From Kitasatospora purpeofusca (GTDB lineage: Bacteria > Actinomycetota > Actinomycetes > Streptomycetales > Streptomycetaceae): a DNA stretch of 64,000 bases. The notes below the pieces were generated by a model. It was not told the origin of the DNA. It did no database searches and saw only the letters and a list, made by a program, of their open reading frames with translations. Shown one piece after another: positions 59,461 to 64,000 of this stretch (its first letter is position 1; each line of letters opens with the position of its first letter). The stretch spans positions 190,066 to 254,065 of the forward strand of contig NZ_JODS01000008.1 of NCBI RefSeq assembly GCF_000718025.1, given 5' to 3'. The translations under genes were made by a program, and so were the position numbers.

Positions 59461-60143
59461 TCGCCACTCCTCAGCAACTCGCCGACGTGCTGCGGCCGGT
59501 GAAGCACGTGCTCCTCGACTTTGACGGTCCGGTCTGCTCGGTTTTCGCCGGCCTCCCCGCCCCGGAGGTTGCGCGCCGACTCCGTGAGGGCCTGCTCGCT
59601 GCGGGCGAGCAGGCCCTGGCCGGGGCGGAGGAGGAGGCCGACCCGCTTGCCCTGCTCCGCCTGGTCGCGGACGCCCGGCCCGACCTCACGGCGACCACGG
59701 ACGCCGCGCTGGCCGCGCTGGAGACTGAAGCCGTCCGGGTCGCCCGGCCGACCGCAGGCGGAGAATCGGTTCTGCGGGCTGCCGCCCGCTCTGGTCGCCT
59801 GGTCTCCGTAGTCAGCAACAACGCCGGCGGAGCCATCGAGGCGTACTTGGCCGAGCACGGCCTCGGCGACTACATGGCCAGCGTTTTCGGTCGTACCCCG
59901 GGTGACCCCTCCTCGATGAAGCCGAACCCGCGCCTCCTACTACAAGCCATGGAGGCCGCGGGGACTGGGCCGGAGCACTGCATCTTCATTGGCGACGCGG
60001 CGCGTGATGTTGAAGCCGGGAAAGCCGCCGGTGTCGCGACGATCGGCTACGCCAACAAGCCGGGGAAGGACGCCAAGCTGGCCACCGCCGGCGCTGTTGT
60101 GATTGTGCATTCGATGGAGCTCATTGCGGATGGCCTGGCCTGA
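59457..60143 (+). CDS. HAD family hydrolase
   Basis: A 228-residue phosphatase-like protein: motif I DFDGPVCSVF (D21, D23), motif II VVSNNAGG, motif III Lys in SSMKPNPRLL, and motif IV FIGDAARDVEAGKAAGV. All four catalytic motifs are intact; the cap is helical, of phosphoglycolate-phosphatase type. The ATG overlaps the GntR stop (ATGA), so the two are co-translated. GntR-HAD pairs recur in Streptomyces integrative elements, so the enzyme may make or destroy a ligand that sets the repressor. Confidence 0.87.
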   Translation: MIATPQQLADVLRPVKHVLLDFDGPVCSVFAGLPAPEVARRLREGLLAAGEQALAGAEEEADPLALLRLVADARPDLTATTDAALAALETEAVRVARPTAGGESVLRAAARSGRLVSVVSNNAGGAIEAYLAEHGLGDYMASVFGRTPGDPSSMKPNPRLLLQAMEAAGTGPEHCIFIGDAARDVEAGKAAGVATIGYANKPGKDAKLATAGAVVIVHSMELIADGLA

Positions 60144-60202
60144 TGTTCACGGCCTGACCACCGTCAACCGATGCCAGAAGCGCAACTAGAGCACGAGCCA
60201 TA

Positions 60203-60231
60203 GGTCTGGGCGGCAAACCGCCCCCCAGACC
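60203..60231 (+). terminator. Hairpin after the HAD gene
   Basis: GGTCTGGG (60203-60210) pairs with CCCAGACC (60224-60231), and CGG/CCG inside, loop CAAA, with a three-base bulge. It ends the GntR-HAD unit. The rest of the gap 60144-60324 shows no gene. Confidence 0.6.
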
Positions 60232-60324
60232 GAACTCGCCTTCACGGCGTAAAATGGAGTTTCTGGCCCAGCGTCAAGCTAAAACTAGCCGGTCGGTACC
60301 GCGGCTAACCAGTTAGCAGCACAG

Positions 60325-62889
60325 CTAGCCCAGCCATCGAAGGTCGGCGGCGCGTGGCCCCCGAAGATTTTCCTCATCCGGAGTAAATGCCACAGTCACT
60401 CCCTCGGCGAGGTATTGCCAGTCACTGGCAGAACAGAGGTCGTTCAGATGGAAGAAGTAGTCTCGGCCCCATGATTCGATGAACCCGAACATCTTGTCCT
60501 GCTTGACAGCCTTGACGCTCCCGGTCCTTCGCTCAAGAAACCCAACGTCCGCTGCCCTAATGCGATCTCTGAGGCGGGAAGAAAAGCCGTCGCAGCTAGC
60601 TGCAAGAAAATCTTCGTCGAGCTTCCTGCTCAATGAATCGCTGATTTCGATGAGTTGCACGAGACGGTCAGATGCCTCTGCCGCGATCATCTCAACCTTA
60701 GCAATATCAGCGATCTCAACGACAGCCTCGATAAGCTCGACAGCTGCACCAGTTTGGAATCCGTCAAGGAAGTTCTTGGCGCCATAAAATCCTGCGCGAC
60801 ATCCCATGGTGAGCGCCACTTCGCCGTCGGCGATAGTAGGCCTAATCGACAATGCATGGGAAGCGCTTGCAACAGCAGAAGGAAAGTCGCCGAGCTGAAT
60901 GTGAGTCCAAACGATTTGAATAATTACGGCAGGGGGAACATCTTCTGTCACCGCTGCCTTTTGGAGGAGCTTGAGGCCTAGCTCAAGGTTAATTGCCTCA
61001 TCGACCAGGAAGGTGCCATAGAAATAGTTCAGAGTGGCGAAATCGGGGGCCAATTCATGCGCTCGCTCGTATGCGGCATTTGCGGCATAGTTATCCCTGC
61101 GCGCAAGGTGAATGAATGCCTCAACCCGCCAGGATTCATGATAATTGGGTGCGAGTAGCTGGGCCTCGCGACACGTTATGAGCGCACCGTCGTAGTTTCC
61201 CTGATCATATTCGCGAAGTGCTTCACGAAGTAGGCGAGCTACGCTGAAGTCTCCAGGCCCCTGAATATCAATTGTTTTCGGATCATACGGCGATGCGGTG
61301 CTTTCGGCCTGAAGTGTCATGCCAAGAGAAGTCAGTTCCCTGCTTCGATTTTCGAACCACTGGCGCTCATTCGCTTGCACTGCGTGCCGCTTGTCAAGAT
61401 ATTGCTTTCCGAAGTCGGTGAGTTGATAAGTGGTCTCGCTTGTAGGGCCGAAAGATGAGCCCTGCATCTGAACAAAGTTTGTTGTCATGAGCTCCAGTAG
61501 GCTGGATTGAATTTTTCCTGCGGAGTAGCTGTTTAGGAACGCAAGCTCGGCCTGACTCCGGCGTCCCGGCAGAACCTGCATTGAGCGCAGAACCGATCGT
61601 GCCTCGCCACCAAGGTACTCGTAGACGTTGGACATGCAGAAGTCCAGCAGAAGGTCGTTCCCGTGGAGCAGTTCCTCAGGGCGTCGCCCTGCCTGCACGC
61701 CGGCCACGAACCAGCGAATGTACGCGGGATGGCCTTTCATAGCGTGAACCATCCTGGCAATACTGGAGGCTGGCAGCCCCTTGAGTGCCGTCACTTCCCG
61801 AACACGGGCTAGCGCGTGCAACAAACGAGTGGAGTCATCATCCGAAAGCGGGGAAAGGGCAACCGGGTTTTCAATCCCGAGCCCGATTCGGCTTGTGATC
61901 ATGACCTTGCTGCCGAGAGGAAGGTCGAGTAGGAAGTCGCGCAGCCTTTGATCGAGCACAGTCTCAAGGTTGTCGAGTATCAGAAGGACCTTGAAGTGCT
62001 CAAGATACGATAGGACTTCGCCAATTGGATCGCTCGCCTGAGACGCCTTTTCTCCGCCGAGCTGCTCCGCGGCAGACGCAAATAGGCCAAGCGAGCTTTC
62101 GATCGCTCCACTGATTCTCTGAATCTCGTTAACGGTGAGTGCAGTAGCTTTCGCAGTGACCCAAACGAAAGCGTCAAATGGGTTCTTTGGGTCATCTAGA
62201 AGTTCATAGGCTGCCTTAAGGGCAATAGAGGTCTTGCCGATACCTCCGTCGCCCAGAATTGAAACTACGGGATAGGCGCCTTTGATTGCCTTCTTGATTC
62301 TGTCTAGCTCCTTCCGTCGGCCAAAGAATCCGGTCTCATCGAACTCTGGTGCGGGAAGGTTGTGCTGTGGTGCGCTGTCGGGGTCTGCGACAAGGTTAAT
62401 CTTGAGGCCCAGCACATAAGCTGGCTCGCGCTCAAGTTTGTGCATGGTCTCTGACGTCAGGCCCCAGAGTTGAGGGTAGGAACTGCAAATGTCTTTCGCC
62501 ACATCGTAGATAGATGCCATGTCATCTATCTCCATTGGGCGCGAATGAGCCACCCGGTTTCGGATCTGTATGATCTTCGAAAAGTTGGGAGAAATTTTGG
62601 CGAGTGAGGTTTGGAGGTCTTCGTCCAGGCGGGACTTTAGGCGAGAAAGAACCTCGAATGCGTCCGCGAAGTCAAGATAATTGACCAGTGTTGAAATGGG
62701 CGAGGGCGAGGACTGTGTGCCAATGTCCCGACTTATCCGCGAGATAGCTTTTTCGTGACGTTCTCCACCGAGGATGGAAAGGGCATCATCCGCACCGTCC
62801 TCACAGACTCGCAAGATGGCCAATCTTAGGTCCTCTTCAATCGAGGACAGGAGGGCGAAGCAAGTGAGGCGGGTTGCGGTCGAGCTCAT
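60325..62889 (-). CDS. HEPN-like / STAND (NB-ARC) ATPase / TPR / cold-shock-domain protein, putative antiphage effector
   Basis: An 854-residue protein with four parts. Residues 1-150 are an all-helical HEPN (Swt1-like) region with R110-x4-H115 in IRNRVAHSRP, the HEPN RNase motif. Residues 185-500 are a STAND ATPase: FFGRRKELDRI linker, Walker A GDGGIGKT (213-220), Walker B LLILDN (302-307), sensor ITSR (331-334) and a winged helix. Residues about 545-690 are TPR-like repeats. Residues 788-854 are a cold-shock domain with RNP1-like MFGFIES and RNP2-like DYFFHLND. Base composition is close to half G+C (32 of 60 at 61021-61080), far below its neighbours, marking recent transfer. It sits alone at the element's right end, as cargo. 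The STAND layout suggests a phage-sensing RNase toxin; target and trigger are unknown. Confidence 0.85.
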   Translation of the reverse strand: MSSTATRLTCFALLSSIEEDLRLAILRVCEDGADDALSILGGERHEKAISRISRDIGTQSSPSPISTLVNYLDFADAFEVLSRLKSRLDEDLQTSLAKISPNFSKIIQIRNRVAHSRPMEIDDMASIYDVAKDICSSYPQLWGLTSETMHKLEREPAYVLGLKINLVADPDSAPQHNLPAPEFDETGFFGRRKELDRIKKAIKGAYPVVSILGDGGIGKTSIALKAAYELLDDPKNPFDAFVWVTAKATALTVNEIQRISGAIESSLGLFASAAEQLGGEKASQASDPIGEVLSYLEHFKVLLILDNLETVLDQRLRDFLLDLPLGSKVMITSRIGLGIENPVALSPLSDDDSTRLLHALARVREVTALKGLPASSIARMVHAMKGHPAYIRWFVAGVQAGRRPEELLHGNDLLLDFCMSNVYEYLGGEARSVLRSMQVLPGRRSQAELAFLNSYSAGKIQSSLLELMTTNFVQMQGSSFGPTSETTYQLTDFGKQYLDKRHAVQANERQWFENRSRELTSLGMTLQAESTASPYDPKTIDIQGPGDFSVARLLREALREYDQGNYDGALITCREAQLLAPNYHESWRVEAFIHLARRDNYAANAAYERAHELAPDFATLNYFYGTFLVDEAINLELGLKLLQKAAVTEDVPPAVIIQIVWTHIQLGDFPSAVASASHALSIRPTIADGEVALTMGCRAGFYGAKNFLDGFQTGAAVELIEAVVEIADIAKVEMIAAEASDRLVQLIEISDSLSRKLDEDFLAASCDGFSSRLRDRIRAADVGFLERRTGSVKAVKQDKMFGFIESWGRDYFFHLNDLCSASDWQYLAEGVTVAFTPDEENLRGPRAADLRWLG

Positions 62890-62940
62890 GTACTCTCCAC
62901 GATCACATGGTGCGAGAGGTCGGCTTTGGTCGCAAATGAT

Positions 62941-62960
62941 AGACCTCGTCCTCGAGGTCT
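62941..62960. promoter_or_regulatory. Inverted repeat upstream of the STAND gene
   Basis: AGACCTC (62941-62947), six bases, GAGGTCT (62954-62960), a perfect 7+6+7 repeat about 50 bases before the STAND start codon and adjoining a minus-strand TATCAT. Could be an operator that silences the gene. Confidence 0.45.
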
Positions 62961-63190
62961 GTACTGGTTATGCGAAAAGTTCCCTATTGAGGTGCGCATG
63001 TCGTATCAGTTCGACTGAAGGCACAGGTTCGGCGGGCCGATGTGCGGGTGAGGCGGGACAGGTGGCTGGCCGTGTCGTGGCCAAGGGTGTGGTGCTGCTG
63101 ATGTGAGTGGATCGGGGATAGGGAATGCCACGCTGACGGCAGAGGGGACCCGTGCCGGACTGTGGTCGGGTGTCGTGGATCCGATCATGA

Positions 63191-63209
63191 TCCGGACCAG
63201 TGGCGGACC
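63191..63209 (+). other. Candidate integrase arm-binding site (right arm)
   Basis: TCCGGACCAGTGGCGGACC differs from the copy at 49561-49579 in two of 19 positions and lies 54 bases inside the right att core. Confidence 0.45.
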
Positions 63210-63262
63210 GGATCCGGGCTCCGATCGAGAGTGGCCAGGTCAGGGCTCGCCTGGTCAGCGGT

Positions 63263-63323
63263 CTGTAAATCTGTCGCGCAAGCTACGCAGGTTCGAACCC
63301 TGCACCAACCACAGGATAGAGAA
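63263..63323 (+). repeat. attR: right copy of the 61-bp attachment repeat (tRNA-Tyr 3' fragment)
   Basis: Identical to 49371-49431 except A63308 for G49416. It lacks the 5' half of a tRNA, so it is not a functional tRNA gene. ACCAACC here would not pair fully with the local acceptor GGCTGGT, hinting that this copy came from another element or host. Confidence 0.92.
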
Positions 63324-63364
63324 ACAGCCTCTGACATGCGGAAACGCATGTCAGGGGCTGTTTT
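63322..63364 (+). terminator. tRNA-type terminator beside attR
   Basis: ACAGCCTCTGACATGCG and CGCATGTCAGGGGCTGT pair over 17 positions (one G-T) around a GAAA loop, followed by TTTTC. Top of stem equals that of the tRNA-Tyr terminator at 49432-49467, but the base of the stem has changed with compensation. Confidence 0.75.
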
Positions 63365-63428
63365 CGTTCCCTCGAACGCTCATCGGCGCCCCTGTCTCCG
63401 TCGGATGAGGTTTTCCCGTCTGGTCGGT

Positions 63429-63530
63429 GGTTCCGGACCGGACGCGGACCAGGGGCAGTCGGGGCGTCGCCGGGGTGCTCGACCGCCGGTGGGTCGGCGT
63501 GGGCTTCGTCACTGCGGACGCACTTCGCTC
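63429..63530 (-). pseudogene. Relic of a second integrase 3' end
   Basis: 63496-63528 matches 49626-49658, the 3' coding end of int, in 29 of 33 bases, and on the minus strand reads AKCVRSDEAHADPPAVEHPGDA against AKCIHGDEDHANELIAERLQRR of the intact enzyme. 63429-63453 also matches the arm site 3' of int in 23 of 25 bases. The catalytic Tyr position (VY before AKC) reads TG, and no full gene continues, so it is a decayed remnant of a related element once inserted at the same site. Confidence 0.7.
63432..63450 (+). other. Third copy of the candidate integrase arm site
   Basis: TCCGGACCGGACGCGGACC, related to 49561-49579 and 63191-63209, lying 125 bases beyond the right att core, at the place corresponding to the arm site of the relic element. 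Confidence 0.4.
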
Positions 63531-63624
63531 CTGTCGTGCGGGTGATCGGCGGGCGACCTCGTCGGCGCTGTGTACGACTCTTCGGGGCGGGGGTGGGCCG
63601 GTGCGGGCTGGGTAGGGGGCGGCG

Positions 63625-63939
63625 GTGGGTGTGAGTGAGCTGGTGATTGATGTCCGGGGGTACCGGGTCGAGTGCCTCGAGGACTTTCGGGATGCGATCC
63701 GTGCGGTCGAGCCGCGGGCGCTGCCGAGGTGGCAGGGGCGGAGCCTTGACGCGCTGTGGGACACGATCGAGAACCGGGGGGTCTGCGACTTCGTCGACGC
63801 CCACGATGTGCTGGTCGTGCGAGCCGACCGTGCGGGGCTGTTCGCCGAGGGGAGTCCGGGTGGGGCCGGGCTGTGTTCGGTGTTCGAGGATGCCACCTGG
63901 GCGCGGCTGGAGCTCTTCGACCGGGTCGCCGGGTCCTGA
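63625..63939 (+). CDS. Barstar family protein
   Basis: A 104-residue protein: LVIDVRGYRVECLEDFRDAIRAVEPRALPRWQGRSLDALWDTIEN and a C-terminal VFEDATWARLELFDRV. The D(x)RGxxVxxxxDFxxA...LDALWDxIE pattern is that of barstar (RNAAI), the barnase inhibitor. GTG 63625 after TAGGGGGCG; GTG 63631 is also possible. No barnase-type RNase gene is visible beside it in the window; the gene could be an orphan immunity gene left by, or just outside, the older element. Confidence 0.75.
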   Translation: MGVSELVIDVRGYRVECLEDFRDAIRAVEPRALPRWQGRSLDALWDTIENRGVCDFVDAHDVLVVRADRAGLFAEGSPGGAGLCSVFEDATWARLELFDRVAGS

Positions 63940-63940
63940 G

Positions 63941-64000
63941 TCACGGGGGCGTGAGGAGGAGGGTGGCGGCCGCGGGGGTGTCGGGGGCGGTGTGGGTGGG
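63941..64000 (-). CDS. Possible 3' end of a leftward gene cut by the window edge
   Basis: The last 60 bases read on the minus strand as PTHTAPDTPAAATLLLTPP then TGA (63943-63941), in frame throughout. Too short to identify. Confidence 0.3.
   Translation of the reverse strand, partial: PTHTAPDTPAAATLLLTPP

Larger units (their letters stand above)
62890..63262. other. Right-end region of the element, no gene
   Basis: A 373-base gap holding the promoter of the STAND gene and the right arm of attP. Visible: inverted repeat AGACCTC-N6-GAGGTCT (62941-62960) upstream of the STAND start, TATCAT on the minus strand (about 62941-62936) as a -10 candidate, and the 19-mer at 63191-63209. No convincing coding frame. 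Confidence 0.5.
49371..63323. mobile_element. Integrative element (AICE/SLP1-like) in tRNA-Tyr, about 13.9 kb
   Basis: Bounded by a 61-bp direct repeat (60 of 61 identical) whose left copy is the 3' end of tRNA-Tyr. It carries integrase and excisionase next to the left site, a replication-type DUF3987 protein, an operon of membrane and small proteins including DUF2637, a GntR/HAD pair and a low-G+C STAND gene. This is the actinomycete integrative element layout, but I find no FtsK/TraB translocase or relaxase, so transfer may depend on a helper or be lost. A relic of a second integrase lies beyond the right repeat. Confidence 0.88.

Noticed and set aside
63263..63323. Second tRNA-Tyr gene
   Set aside because: Only the 3' half, from the anticodon loop on, is present; there is no 5' acceptor strand or D arm.
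49371..63323. Prophage
   Set aside because: No capsid, terminase, portal, tail or lysis genes; the content is that of an integrative conjugative-type element.
63283..63804. Intact leftward gene next to the right att site
   Set aside because: It runs through the att core and terminator; only the integrase-like segment near 63496-63528 is meaningful, as a relic.

Overview
This window looks like chromosome of a high-G+C actinomycete, most likely Streptomycetaceae (Streptomyces or Kitasatospora). Evidence: third-codon-position G/C saturation, many GTG starts, leaderless-looking genes (TANNNT boxes 6-7 nt before ATG), an aminofutalosine synthase (MqnE) for menaquinone, a second nuo-type operon without nuoDEFG, solitary ctaD, and an SLP1-like integrative element seated in a tRNA-Tyr gene. 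From memory the gene order (ubiX, Lrp, mqnE ... nuoABCHIJKLMN, htpX ... yajQ, tRNA-Tyr) resembles the S. coelicolor SCO4490s-SCO4610s; this was not checked by alignment.

Layout. 1-5.5 kb: partial YtrA-type GntR regulator, MOSC protein, cyclase, then a rightward run of ubiX, Lrp/AsnC, threonine-dehydratase-like enzyme and mqnE. 5.6-15.7 kb: L,D-transpeptidase, ketoacyl-ACP synthase III, TetR, a Ser/Thr kinase plus PQQ propeller split by a one-base frameshift, galE, a lipoprotein HtrA-like protease and an orphan histidine kinase. 15.9-26.1 kb: nuoABCHIJKLMN, nearly every junction overlapping. 26.2-34.4 kb: htpX, a MocR/EamA divergent pair, a small membrane protein, solitary ctaD, BlaI plus M56 peptidase, YccF. 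34.4-49.2 kb: azoreductase/ECF41 sigma pair, oxidoreductase/LysR pair, Mug glycosylase plus PAP2, an amino-acid permease/peptidase operon, an MFS/HTH divergent pair, small hypothetical and secreted proteins, and yajQ.

49.3-63.3 kb: an integrative element between a 61-bp (60/61) direct repeat. The left copy is the 3' part of an intact tRNA-Tyr. The element holds integrase and excisionase, an 11-copy GTCAGGG repeat cluster with a 30-bp perfect inverted repeat, a DnaB-N/DUF3987 replication-type protein, a tightly overlapped operon of small and membrane proteins (including 31- and 58-residue proteins), a GntR/HAD gene pair with its own operator candidate, and a low-G+C cargo gene. I see no FtsK/TraB-type DNA translocase. 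Beyond the right repeat lie a second tRNA-type terminator and the decayed 3' end of another integrase, evidence of an earlier or tandem element; a barstar-like gene follows.

The most novel item is the cargo gene at 60325-62889. It encodes an 854-residue protein with an N-terminal HEPN-like region (R-x4-H), a STAND/NB-ARC ATPase, TPR-like repeats and a C-terminal cold-shock domain. That architecture fits a single-gene antiphage or abortive-infection system; the function is inferred, not shown.
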